Origin: Vibrio furnissii CIP 102972
Lineage (GTDB): Bacteria; Pseudomonadota; Gammaproteobacteria; Enterobacterales; Vibrionaceae
DNA length: 64,000 bases
Assembly (NCBI RefSeq): GCF_000176175.1
Contig: NZ_ACZP01000013.1
Location: 248,001-312,000 of the forward strand
Direction of reading: 5' to 3'
The notes below the pieces were generated by a model that was not told where the DNA came from, did not search any database, and saw only the letters and a list, made by a program, of their open reading frames with translations. Position numbers and translations under genes: made by a program. This document shows positions 26,825 through 36,681 of this stretch, piece after piece; position 1 is the first letter of the stretch; every line of letters begins with the position of its first letter.

Positions 26825-27244
26825 ATGGATGTACACACGGTTGCGCAGTTCTATTCCCAGCTCAACAAACACAATCTTGAAACGCTGCAGGAGATCTATC
26901 ATCCGAATATCGTGTTTGAAGACGCAGCCCATCGTATCGAAGGGTTTGTGTCTCTGGCTGACTACTTTGCCAACCTCTATCAAAATGTCGACCGATGCGA
27001 TTTCACCATTCATGAACAGCATCAAAATCAGAGCAATGCCTTTCTGACCTGGACGATGCATTTGCAGCATCCCAAGCTCGGCAATGGCAAATTGGTCAAC
27101 GTGCAAGGTGTCAGTCATCTACGCTTTCACGAGGGCAAAGTGATTTATCATCGCGACTATTTTGATTTGGGCGAAATGTTGTACGAACAATTGCCGCTCC
27201 TGGGTAGCGTGATTCGTTCAATTAAGCGGAGGCTCGGGCAATGA
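26825..27244 (+). CDS. NTF2/SnoaL-like domain protein
   Basis: A 139-residue protein whose pattern (YHPNIVFEDAAHRIEGFVSLADYFANLY as YHPNIVFEDAAHRIEG and FVSLADYFANLY, then FLTWTMHLQHPKLGNGKLVNVQGVSHLRF in part, and VIYHRDYFDLGEMLYEQLP) is that of the nuclear transport factor 2-like cone fold used by SnoaL-type enzymes and binding proteins. It is the first gene of the operon and ends on the ATGA that starts the SDR gene. No catalytic assignment is possible; homologues travel with the same SDR and FAD genes. Confidence 0.78.
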   Translation: MDVHTVAQFYSQLNKHNLETLQEIYHPNIVFEDAAHRIEGFVSLADYFANLYQNVDRCDFTIHEQHQNQSNAFLTWTMHLQHPKLGNGKLVNVQGVSHLRFHEGKVIYHRDYFDLGEMLYEQLPLLGSVIRSIKRRLGQ

Positions 27245-27987
27245 ACGGCGTGCTCATCACTGGCGCGACCTCCGGCATTGGCCGCCAGTTGGCGCAAGAT
27301 TACGCTCGGCTCGGTTGGCAGGTGATTGCCTGTGGCCGCAATGAAACCGTGTTGCGTGAATTGAGTTCGCTGTATGCGTCGATTACGCCACGGCAATTTG
27401 ATTTGACGGACTTGCAGGCCACAGTGGCGTCGCTCGAATCACTGCCTTTTACGCCGACATTGTGGATTTTGAATGCTGGTGATTGTGAGTACATCGACGA
27501 CGGCAAGATGGATGCGACACTCATGGCGCGGGTGATGACAATTAACGTGGTGGGCATGGCCAACGCCATTGAGGCGATTCAACCGCACCTCGCTCACGGT
27601 CATCGGGTCGCGTTAGTCGGTTCGATTGCCAGCGAATTGGCCTTGCCGCGCGCTGAAGCGTACGGCGCTTCGAAAGCAGCCGTGGCGTATTTGGCGCGTG
27701 CGTTGCGACTGGATTGGGCCAGCCGGGGCATTGCGGTGAGTTGCGTATTTCCTGGTTTTGTTGCGACGCCACTGACGCAAAAAAATACCTTTGAGATGCC
27801 GATGATCATTTCCGTTGAACGGGCATCTCGTTCGATTCGCCAAGGGTTAGCGCAGGGCAAGGCGAATCTCTACTTTCCGGCTCGTTTTACTGGGTTGATT
27901 CGGGTGTTGGGCATGTTGCCTTACGCTTGGCAACACCACATTGTCAGCCGGCTTTTTCGCACAAAGAACGAGAAGGAACACTCATGA
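27241..27987 (+). CDS. Short-chain dehydrogenase/reductase (SDR)
   Basis: A 248-residue NAD(P)-dependent oxidoreductase. The Rossmann motif TGATSGIG is at residues 7-14, the NAG-type motif at LNAGD, the catalytic Ser in LVGSIAS and the YGASK catalytic Tyr-Lys pair near residue 140. The C-terminal segment ends in hydrophobic and basic residues. Substrate unknown; overlap with its neighbours (ATGA on both sides) ties it to the operon's presumed membrane-lipid job. Confidence 0.87.
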   Translation: MNGVLITGATSGIGRQLAQDYARLGWQVIACGRNETVLRELSSLYASITPRQFDLTDLQATVASLESLPFTPTLWILNAGDCEYIDDGKMDATLMARVMTINVVGMANAIEAIQPHLAHGHRVALVGSIASELALPRAEAYGASKAAVAYLARALRLDWASRGIAVSCVFPGFVATPLTQKNTFEMPMIISVERASRSIRQGLAQGKANLYFPARFTGLIRVLGMLPYAWQHHIVSRLFRTKNEKEHS

Positions 27988-29261
27988 AAATTGCGATTAT
28001 CGGAACGGGAATTTCGGGCCTGACGTGTGGCCATTATTTACATCAGCAGCATGACATCACGTTGTTTGAGGCCAACGATTATATTGGTGGTCACACCGCG
28101 ACGGTGGACGTGGTGGTCGGCGGCAAATCGTATTCGGTCGACACGGGATTCATCGTGTACAACGACCGAACCTATCCCAACTTCATTCGCATGATGAACG
28201 AAATCGGCGTGAAAGGCATTCCGTCGCAAATGAGTTTTAGTGTTCGCAACGACGCCAATGGTTTGGAATATAACGGGCACACAGTGGCCACGTTGTTTGC
28301 TCAAAAACGGAATCTATTGAAGCCGAGTTTCTACCGCTTTATTCGCGAGATCCTGCGTTTCAATGCACTCGCCAAGGCGGAAGCCGACAACACGCAAGCC
28401 AGTGTGCAAACCTTGGGGCAGTTTCTCGCGCACCATCAGTTTTCCGATTATTTTTGCCATAACTACATTTTGCCGATGGGCGCGGCGATTTGGTCGTCGT
28501 CTTTGGCAGACATGCGCGCGTTTCCGCTGATGTTTTTCCTGCGCTTTTTCGTTAACCACGGTTTGCTGGATGTCACGGACAGGCCGCAATGGTACGTGAT
28601 TGAAGGCGGTTCGCGGGCATACATTGAACCATTGACGCACGGGTATGCTGATCGCATTCGTCTCAACTCGCCAGTGAAACGTGTTACACGTTCTCTGTTT
28701 GGGGTGGATGTGGAAACGCCACACGGCATTGAAACATTTGATGAAGTCATTTTCGCCTGTCATAGCGACCAAGCGCTGGCCATGCTCGACGACCCAAGTC
28801 AGAGCGAAACGGCGGTGCTGTCGTCGATGGCTTATCAAGCCAACGAAGTCGTACTACATACCGACACGCGCGTATTGCCTAAACGTAAAGCGGCGTGGGC
28901 GTCGTGGAACTATTGGTTGAGTGGCCAAAGCGGTGAAGAGCTGAAGTTGCCGTCGCTGACTTACAACATGAATATTTTGCAGCACATCGACAGTGAGGAA
29001 ACGTTTTGTGTGACGCTCAACAGTACGGAAAGCATCGACCCTGACAAGATTCTCCGTCGCTTTGTCTATCACCATCCGGTCTTTACTGAACAATCGATTC
29101 GCGCCCAGCAGCGCAAAGCGGAAATCAGCGGGGTGAATCACACTTGGTTTTGTGGCGCTTATTGGCACAACGGTTTCCATGAAGACGGCGTGAAAAGCGC
29201 GCTGGATGTGGTGACTCAGTTGCAGTCGAAAGCCGCTCGGGTCGACAAGGGCGTGGCATGA
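27984..29261 (+). CDS. FAD-dependent amine-oxidase-like protein
   Basis: A 425-residue flavoprotein. The N terminus MKIAIIGTGISGLTCGHYL, with EANDYIGGHTATV following, is the dinucleotide-binding fold; the C-terminal GAYWHNGFHEDGVKSAL segment closes the FAD site. It belongs to the group annotated as NAD(P)-binding or amine oxidase proteins next to DUF1365 and Cfa genes. The reaction is unknown; oxidation or desaturation of a lipid-linked group would fit the neighbours. The start at 27984 overlaps the SDR stop; the longer upstream frame is inside the SDR gene. Confidence 0.85.
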   Translation: MKIAIIGTGISGLTCGHYLHQQHDITLFEANDYIGGHTATVDVVVGGKSYSVDTGFIVYNDRTYPNFIRMMNEIGVKGIPSQMSFSVRNDANGLEYNGHTVATLFAQKRNLLKPSFYRFIREILRFNALAKAEADNTQASVQTLGQFLAHHQFSDYFCHNYILPMGAAIWSSSLADMRAFPLMFFLRFFVNHGLLDVTDRPQWYVIEGGSRAYIEPLTHGYADRIRLNSPVKRVTRSLFGVDVETPHGIETFDEVIFACHSDQALAMLDDPSQSETAVLSSMAYQANEVVLHTDTRVLPKRKAAWASWNYWLSGQSGEELKLPSLTYNMNILQHIDSEETFCVTLNSTESIDPDKILRRFVYHHPVFTEQSIRAQQRKAEISGVNHTWFCGAYWHNGFHEDGVKSALDVVTQLQSKAARVDKGVA

Positions 29262-30055
29262 TGGGCGCGCGCGCAAGGTTAGAAGGCAGTGCGCTGATGG
29301 TTGGGCGGGTTCGCCATCGCCGTTTTACGCCAGTAACACATGCGCTCGACTACCCTTTGTTTATGCCGTGTATTGATTTGGACGACTGGCCTGCGTTGCA
29401 AACACGGGTGTGGGGCTTGGGTGAGCGCTGGTGGCATTGGGCGCGCTTTCGCCGTGAGGATTATCTTGGTACCGGTGATTTGAAAACTGCGGTTCAGGAC
29501 AAAGTGTTTGAGCTGACCGGCGAGCAGATAGGGGGCAGAGTGCAAGCTGTGGTGCATCTGCGTTATCTCGGCCTCTATTTCAGCCCGGTCAATTTCTACT
29601 ATCTTTATGATCAGCAAGGCGTTTGGCGCTACCTGCTTGCGGAGGTCAGCAACACGCCCTGGAATGAGCGGCATTATTACGCCATTCCGGCAGAACGCGG
29701 TGATCAGGGATTGAACTGGACGCATGACAAAGCCTTTCATGTGTCACCGTTTAACCCGGTTGAGCAGGTGTATCAATGGAAGCTCAAACCGCTGACGGAT
29801 GCGTTGATGGTGCATCTGGAGTGCCATCGCAATCAAAAGGAATTTGATGCCACGCTGGCGTTGAAAGCGCAGCCATTTACGTCACGAGGTCTGATTCGGT
29901 TGTTGATCCGAACCCCGATCATGACGGTAAAAGTGTTGACCGGGATCTATTGGCATGCGCTGAAGTTGTGGGTGAAAGGCGCACCATTCTATGCGCATCC
30001 CAAGTCTCGCCAGCATGAGGCAGAGAACAATAACAAGGAGAACTCTCAATGCTAA
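29258..30055 (+). CDS. DUF1365 protein
   Basis: A 265-residue DUF1365 member. Characteristic segments are GRVRHRRFTPVTHALDYPLFM (GRVRHRRFTPVTHALDYP), YLGLYFSPVNFYYLYD, AEVSNTPWNERHYY and FHVSPFNPVEQVYQW. Proteins of this type almost always sit between the FAD protein and a Cfa homologue. Biochemical function not established. It overlaps its upstream neighbour by four bases and cfa by seven. Confidence 0.85.
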   Translation: MMGARARLEGSALMVGRVRHRRFTPVTHALDYPLFMPCIDLDDWPALQTRVWGLGERWWHWARFRREDYLGTGDLKTAVQDKVFELTGEQIGGRVQAVVHLRYLGLYFSPVNFYYLYDQQGVWRYLLAEVSNTPWNERHYYAIPAERGDQGLNWTHDKAFHVSPFNPVEQVYQWKLKPLTDALMVHLECHRNQKEFDATLALKAQPFTSRGLIRLLIRTPIMTVKVLTGIYWHALKLWVKGAPFYAHPKSRQHEAENNNKENSQC

Positions 30056-31293
30056 ATTCGTCTTCATTAGAGATGCCCAAATCACTCACGGCATTGCAGA
30101 AGGGTGCGCGTGCCATGGCCTTCAAATCGTTGCAGCTTCTGCACATCGGGCACTTAACCATCGAAGAAGCTTACGACGACCAAGATAGCGTCATCGAACA
30201 GTTTGGTTTCGCCCATGAAGGGCAGCCTCAGGCGTACATTCGCATCACGCATCCGGGATTTTATGGCCGAGTGCTGAAAGGCGGCAGTATTGCCGCTGCT
30301 GAAGCGTACATGGATGGCTGGTGGGATAGCCCGAATTTGACTGCTGTGACGGAACTGATGGCGCGTAACTTGAGCGCGCTGGATCAGTTGGAAGCGCAAA
30401 GCAGCTGGATGACCCGAGCCATGAACAAAGTCGGCCATTGGCTCAAACGCAACTCCATCGTCCGTGCCAAGCAAAACATCGAAGCGCATTACGACTTAGG
30501 CAATGATCTGTACCAGACGTTTCTGGATGAACGCATGCTCTATTCTAGTGCTTTATATCTCAATACCAGTGATTCGTTAGAGCAGGCGCAGATTCAAAAG
30601 ATGGACCGTTTGTGTCAGCAATTGCAGCTCACCGAACACGACCGGGTGATTGAAATCGGCACCGGGTGGGGCGCAATGGCGATCTATATGGCGCAGCACT
30701 ATGGCTGCCATGTGACCACGACCACCATCTCTGAAGAGCAGTATGCGTATGCTCAAGCCGAGGTGGCCCGTTTAGGGCTTGAAGCGCGTATTACGTTACT
30801 CAAACAAGATTATCGCCTGCTGGATGGTCAGTTTGATAAATTGGTGTCGATCGAAATGATTGAAGCGGTGGGGAAGGCGTATTTGCCATCCTACATTGCC
30901 AAGTGCCAGTCGTTATTGAAACCGGGTGGCCTGATGGCGATTCAGGCGATCACCATCGCTGATCAGCGTTATGACTACTACAGCAACAACGTCGATTTCA
31001 TTCAGAAATATATTTTCCCCGGCGGATTCTTGCCCTCGATTACTGTGCTGACGCAGATGGCGACGCGACACACCGATTTTATTGTGCGCGATGTGTTTGA
31101 TCTCGGGATGGATTACGCCAAAACGCTCGCTGATTGGCGCTTGCGTTTTGAAGCGGCCATCAACACGGTTGAAGCGTTGGGCTACGATCAGCGCTTTGTC
31201 CGCATGTGGCGCTACTATTTGTGCTACTGCGAAGGTGGCTTCAATGCGCGCACCATCAGCACCATTCACATGACGTTGCAGCGAGGCCAATGA
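30049..31293 (+). CDS. cfa: Cyclopropane-fatty-acyl-phospholipid synthase family methyltransferase
   Basis: A 414-residue Cfa/CfaB-type enzyme that transfers a methylene or methyl group from SAM to unsaturated acyl chains of membrane phospholipids. The N-terminal lipid-binding part contains AEAYMDGWWD, then QNIEAHYDLGNDLYQTFLDE, read as QNIEAHYDLGND and LYQTFLDE, MLYSSALY, the SAM motif VIEIGTGWGAMAIYMAQ and SIEMIEAVG. In this operon setting it may be a specialised paralogue, for example one forming methylated or furan-type fatty acids, but that is inference. Whether the genome has another cfa is not visible. Confidence 0.88.
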   Translation: MLNSSSLEMPKSLTALQKGARAMAFKSLQLLHIGHLTIEEAYDDQDSVIEQFGFAHEGQPQAYIRITHPGFYGRVLKGGSIAAAEAYMDGWWDSPNLTAVTELMARNLSALDQLEAQSSWMTRAMNKVGHWLKRNSIVRAKQNIEAHYDLGNDLYQTFLDERMLYSSALYLNTSDSLEQAQIQKMDRLCQQLQLTEHDRVIEIGTGWGAMAIYMAQHYGCHVTTTTISEEQYAYAQAEVARLGLEARITLLKQDYRLLDGQFDKLVSIEMIEAVGKAYLPSYIAKCQSLLKPGGLMAIQAITIADQRYDYYSNNVDFIQKYIFPGGFLPSITVLTQMATRHTDFIVRDVFDLGMDYAKTLADWRLRFEAAINTVEALGYDQRFVRMWRYYLCYCEGGFNARTISTIHMTLQRGQ

Positions 31294-31835
31294 TGCGTCG
31301 TTTCCTGCTGATTTCACTGTGGTTTGAGTTCATCTGGCTCCTGGCAGTGTTGGGGCAGGAGCGATTGGAGTGGGTGACGGTGGGCGTGGTTACTGCGACC
31401 TTGGCGTTGACTGCGTTGCGGCGACCCGTTGCCCTTGAACGCGTGATTCTGATTGCCGCTTGCGGCATTGCGCTTGATTACGCGAATCTGCACGTTGGGC
31501 TATTTTCCTTTACTTATCTGCACCTTCCGATTTGGTTGATGGGCTTGTGGTTCGCCTTTGCCTGGTTTGCCAGTTTTGCCGTTCCTGCAGTGAACCATTT
31601 GCCGCGATGGCTCGTACTCATCTGTACTGCATTGGGGGGCGCGCTAAGTTATTGGGCGGGTTATCGTTTTGGTGCAGTGCAATTTGGGTTGTCTGTTTTT
31701 TGGTCAGTGTTGGCACTGTTCTTGGAATGGTTTTTGTTGTCTTTGTTACTGATGAAGGTATTTAGGAATGAAAACATCACTCGTAACCGCTCAACTTTAC
31801 CTGATGGCCGTCCTTTGGGCCGCGACCGCGAATAG
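31290..31835 (+). CDS. DUF2878 inner-membrane protein
   Basis: A 181-residue hydrophobic protein with about five transmembrane segments starting MMRRFLLISLWFEFIWLLAV; a DUF2878-like pattern is seen in ALDYANLHVGLFSF and LPIWLMGLWFAFAWF. ATG overlaps the cfa stop. Its last 68 bases overlap the next gene in another frame, an unusually long overlap, and the C-terminal residues encoded there (NENITRNRSTLPDGRPLGRD) are hydrophilic. Function unknown. Confidence 0.8.
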   Translation: MMRRFLLISLWFEFIWLLAVLGQERLEWVTVGVVTATLALTALRRPVALERVILIAACGIALDYANLHVGLFSFTYLHLPIWLMGLWFAFAWFASFAVPAVNHLPRWLVLICTALGGALSYWAGYRFGAVQFGLSVFWSVLALFLEWFLLSLLLMKVFRNENITRNRSTLPDGRPLGRDRE

Positions 31836-32328
31836 TGCAGAAGTTCACGCCAAGTCGTCGGCGCAATGGACGGATTGGCCCGTGGTGGGGCAGGCGACCT
31901 TGTCTTGGTTTTGGCTCGATATCTACGCGTCGCAACTGCGCACGCCCGATGGGCACTATCAGCAAGACAGCGATGTGACCCCGCATCCGGTGGCACTGGA
32001 AATCAGATATTTGCGCGACATCAGCCGCGAGCAATTGCTGGAAGCGACGCAAGATCAATGGCACAAGCTGGGGTATGACGCATCTCGCAGTGAAGCATGG
32101 TTGGATGCATTGACTCGCATGATGCCGAATGTCAAAGCTGGTGAACGCTTGGTTTATGTGTCGGATGGCGTCACGGGGCAAATGTACTATTTCACGCAGC
32201 AGGGGAAACAGCGTTTGCTCGGTACGGTTGCAGATGAAGCGATGAATGACGCGTTCTTGTCCATTTGGTTGTCGCCGAAAACCGAATATCCCAAATTACG
32301 GAATCAGTTAATAGGAATGAATCGATGA
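31768..32328 (+). CDS. Periplasmic chalcone-isomerase-like protein
   Basis: A 186-residue exported protein with a signal peptide (about residues 1-24, ending TANSA). The mature part (WPVVGQATLSWFWLDIYASQL, in part WPVVGQATLSWFWLDIY, and ALEIRYLRDISREQL) resembles the chalcone isomerase-like fold found in bacterial proteins of unknown activity; such folds bind fatty acids in plants. It overlaps the DUF2878 gene by 68 bases and the next gene by four. Confidence 0.8.
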   Translation: MKTSLVTAQLYLMAVLWAATANSAEVHAKSSAQWTDWPVVGQATLSWFWLDIYASQLRTPDGHYQQDSDVTPHPVALEIRYLRDISREQLLEATQDQWHKLGYDASRSEAWLDALTRMMPNVKAGERLVYVSDGVTGQMYYFTQQGKQRLLGTVADEAMNDAFLSIWLSPKTEYPKLRNQLIGMNR

Positions 32329-32852
32329 GATACACGCTGAAAACGTGGTTGCTGGCGACGGTGCTGCTGCTTGCGGGTTGTTCGGCAGAGCTAAAAGAGT
32401 ATCAGGCGACTCAGCCAGCGTTTGATCTGTTTGGCTATTTTCACGGTGAAACCCGTGCTTGGGGCATGGTGCAAGATTACAGCGACAAACAGACTCGGCG
32501 TTTTCAAGTCGTGATTCAAGGCCAAGTCGCCGATGATACGTTGACGTTGGTTGAGGATTTTGTGTTTGATGATGGCGAGCAGAGCCAACGCGTGTGGACG
32601 ATTACGCGAACCGCTGACGGCCATTATCAAGGCACGGCAGATGATGTGATTGGCATTGCGACCGGACAAGAGATTGGCAATGCGCTGCAATGGCAATACG
32701 ATTTTCTGCTCAAGACGGATGACAGCGAAGTGACGGTCAGCTTTGATGATTGGTTGTTCCGTCAAGATGACAAGCGTTTATTTAATGTCACCACCATTCG
32801 CAAATTTGGTCTGGAAGTGGGCAAAGTGACGCTGTTTTTTGAAAAAGATTAA
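32325..32852 (+). CDS. DUF3833 lipoprotein
   Basis: A 175-residue lipoprotein. MRYTLKTWLLATVLLLAGC gives a signal peptide with lipobox LLAGC, acylated at Cys19; Ser follows at +2, which predicts sorting to the outer membrane. The body (FDLFGYFHGETRAWGMVQDY and later IGNALQWQYDFLL) matches DUF3833. It starts in the stop of the chalcone-isomerase-like gene and ends the operon. Its envelope location with the preceding periplasmic protein suggests the operon acts on lipids between the two membranes. Confidence 0.83.
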   Translation: MRYTLKTWLLATVLLLAGCSAELKEYQATQPAFDLFGYFHGETRAWGMVQDYSDKQTRRFQVVIQGQVADDTLTLVEDFVFDDGEQSQRVWTITRTADGHYQGTADDVIGIATGQEIGNALQWQYDFLLKTDDSEVTVSFDDWLFRQDDKRLFNVTTIRKFGLEVGKVTLFFEKD

Positions 32853-32933
32853 ACGCGATTTTTTAAAAAAGAGTAGACGCGAGTTTTTGAAAAAGAATCG
32901 ATGTCAGCTGTGCGTTTAAGATTTGCCGTAAAC

Positions 32934-32960
32934 AAAAAAGGGAGCGGAGGCTCCCTTTTC
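32934..32960. terminator. Bidirectional terminator between the DUF3833 gene and purB
   Basis: GGGAGC and GCTCCC around loop GGAG, with AAAAAA before and TTTT after. It can serve both convergent transcripts. Confidence 0.8.
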
Positions 32961-32988
32961 AATTTTTGGTGCTTTCACCGCGAAGGCA

Positions 32989-34470
<1,482 letters not shown>

Positions 34471-34483
34471 TCAGAATTGGGCG

Positions 34484-34515
34484 CAAAAAAGTAGCTCGCG
34501 ACGGATCGCGAGCTA
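34484..34515 (-). terminator. Terminator after hflD
   Basis: On the minus strand TAGCTCGCG and CGCGAGCTA form a stem around loop ATCCGT, followed by CTTTTTTG. It separates mnmA-hflD from purB, which therefore depends on its own promoter. Confidence 0.8.
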
Positions 34516-34527
34516 ACGAGGACTTGA

Positions 34528-35145
34528 TTACAGTCTGGCTAACAGGATTTTCGCCTGTTCAATCATCTTTTTGCGACCAAAAATTAAGTGGCGTCGTTTG
34601 CCGCCAACCTGCCGCCACAGCACAGCACAGCGAATACCCGACAGCAGCAGTGCACGCACTTTTTGCTGGTTGGTGGTTTGCTGCAGGACTGCGGGCGTGC
34701 CCGTCACCTGAATGCGTGGGCCGATTGGGCTAATCACATCGAGGTAAACACTGGCGAGGTTGCTGATCATCTGATCATCAAACAGGTCGAAATGTTCGAC
34801 CTGACGTTCAATCATTTGAATGCGATCGCCAAGCTGCGACATCGCGTCGCGACGGCCGGTAAGTTTACGTTCTAAAGCCATCAGGCTGATGATGTAGCGA
34901 GTCACTTCGCTGCCAGCCGGGGTACTGTCGATGCCATTGACCAAGCATTCGAGGCCCACTTTGAGGTTGGCCTCGCTGCCGAATACATTCAGCGTATTCG
35001 ATGGATTTGTCGACAGAATTGCTTTTAGTGAAGTTTCAAACGCGTCTGAATCACAGTAACCGTTTTTCGCCACTTGCTGAACCAAAGCAACAGCTTGGCA
35101 GATCCCGGCGAAAGCGATGGTACGGTCATAGTTTGTGTTAGCCAC
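34528..35145 (-). CDS. hflD: High frequency lysogenization protein HflD homolog
   Basis: A 205-residue helical protein, peripherally attached to the inner membrane in E. coli, where it modulates the lambda CII protein; its cellular role is unclear. The GTG at 35145 gives [24 protein letters not shown] in the family manner (start [19 protein letters not shown]) and has AGGAG seven bases upstream; the frame is open to 35214 without support. Conserved [12 protein letters not shown] and AVLWRQVGG segments are near the C terminus. It follows mnmA by 34 bases, the usual order. Confidence 0.9.
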   Translation of the reverse strand: MANTNYDRTIAFAGICQAVALVQQVAKNGYCDSDAFETSLKAILSTNPSNTLNVFGSEANLKVGLECLVNGIDSTPAGSEVTRYIISLMALERKLTGRRDAMSQLGDRIQMIERQVEHFDLFDDQMISNLASVYLDVISPIGPRIQVTGTPAVLQQTTNQQKVRALLLSGIRCAVLWRQVGGKRRHLIFGRKKMIEQAKILLARL

Positions 35146-35179
35146 GTATATACTCCTAAAATTGACGAGCTGAATCGAC

Positions 35180-36298
35180 TTAAGAAAGTCGTTCTTCGAT
35201 GATGCCGCCACCAAGACATACTTCGCCTTGATAGAATACGGCTGACTGACCTGGGGTCACCGCCACTTGTGGTTCATCAAACATCACTTTGATGGTGTTC
35301 TCATCCACAGGTGTCACGGTGCATTGGATGTCCGTTTGGCGATAACGTGTTTTCACCGTGCAACGCATCGGTTCTGTCATTGGCATGCGGTCAACCCAGT
35401 GCAACTGAGATGCGATCAGGCCATTGGATTTCAGCAATGGGTGATCGGCACCTTGCACGGCAATGAGCACGTTACGTTTCAGATCTTTCTCAGCCACGTA
35501 CCATGGATCTTCCGAGCCGTCTTTCATCCCACCAATGTGCAGACCTTTACGCTGACCCAGCGTGTGATACATCAGACCCTGATGCTCACCAATGACTTTC
35601 CCTTCAGGTGTTTCGATTTTACCCGGTTGCGCTGGCAAATAGCGAGACAAGAAATCGGTAAATTTGCGCTCACCGATGAAACAAATCCCGGTCGAATCTT
35701 TTTTCTTCGCTGTGATAAGTCCTTGTTCTTCCGCAATTCGGCGGACTTCCGGTTTCTCAAGTTCACCCACAGGGAACAGGCTGCGAGCAACTTGCTCATG
35801 GCCCAGTGTATAAAGGAAGTAACTCTGATCTTTGTTGCCATCCAGACCACGTAGCATTTGCGGTTTTTCACCGTGTTCTGGAAACGTACGACGCACATAG
35901 TGACCCATGGCAATGTAGTCAGCATCGAGCACTTCATCAGCAAATTCGAGGAAGGCTTTGAACTTAATTTCTTTGTTACAAAGGATGTCTGGGTTTGGCG
36001 TACGACCGGCTTTGTATTCTGCGAGGAAATACTCGAACACGTTGTCCCAGTATTCTGCGGCAAAGTTGATGGTATGCAGATGGATACCCAGTTTGTCACA
36101 GACTGCCTGAGCATCGGCCAGATCTTCCGCTGCGGTGCAGTATTCTTCGTTGTCATCTTCTTCCCAGTTCTTCATGAACAGGCCTTCGACCTGATACCCC
36201 TGTTGCTGAAGAAGATAAGCTGAAACGGATGAATCAACGCCACCTGACATACCGACTATGACTTTCTTTTGGCTGTTTGCGTTGCGGTTCTCTGACAT
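35180..36298 (-). CDS. mnmA: tRNA-specific 2-thiouridylase MnmA
   Basis: Enzyme that adds sulfur at position 2 of the wobble uridine (U34) in tRNA Lys, Glu and Gln, receiving it through the Tus relay. The PP-loop motif [12 protein letters not shown] is near residue 16; the catalytic cysteines are found in [12 protein letters not shown] and [10 protein letters not shown]. Length is 372 residues. Forms an operon with hflD; a ribosome site AGGAG-like sequence CTAGGAGG lies upstream within the divergent region to gsk. Confidence 0.95.
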   Translation of the reverse strand: MSENRNANSQKKVIVGMSGGVDSSVSAYLLQQQGYQVEGLFMKNWEEDDNEEYCTAAEDLADAQAVCDKLGIHLHTINFAAEYWDNVFEYFLAEYKAGRTPNPDILCNKEIKFKAFLEFADEVLDADYIAMGHYVRRTFPEHGEKPQMLRGLDGNKDQSYFLYTLGHEQVARSLFPVGELEKPEVRRIAEEQGLITAKKKDSTGICFIGERKFTDFLSRYLPAQPGKIETPEGKVIGEHQGLMYHTLGQRKGLHIGGMKDGSEDPWYVAEKDLKRNVLIAVQGADHPLLKSNGLIASQLHWVDRMPMTEPMRCTVKTRYRQTDIQCTVTPVDENTIKVMFDEPQVAVTPGQSAVFYQGEVCLGGGIIEERLS

Positions 36299-36600
36299 GA
36301 CTAAACACCACTTGATTAACTAGGAGGCAGATTCTAACAGAAAGATTTTTTTGAGGACAGATCCGCGACCGCAATCACACTTCCTTGCCGTGTTATTTGC
36401 TGGAGTTTACGTCAGCGGTGAAATAATCAACAACCGTTGAGCAGAAATCACCGAAACAGGTGAGGGGGATGCTGAACCTTGAAATGATGCGATGTTGCAA
36501 CGGTGAAAACTAAAGGGCAAATGAGGCCATATTAATAACGATGCATGATGTAATCGTTCTTATTTATCATGCTGATAAAAATATCCGCTTTGCAATCGTT
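36299..36600. other. Divergent intergenic region mnmA / gsk
   Basis: No gene is seen. It must hold the mnmA promoter on the minus strand; the plus strand leads to the gsk promoter. Nothing else can be supported. Confidence 0.5.
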
Positions 36601-36609
36601 TGCTATAAT
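36601..36609 (+). promoter_or_regulatory. Extended -10 promoter element of gsk
   Basis: TGCTATAAT is a perfect -10 hexamer with the TGN extension, 73 bases before the gsk start codon. No strong -35 is needed with such an element. Confidence 0.65.
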
Positions 36610-36681
36610 TGTGTGAGTTGCCGCCGTATAGGGTGCAAGGTAGAATCCCGCATCCTTTCATTCCAAGCCCAAATTGACGTT

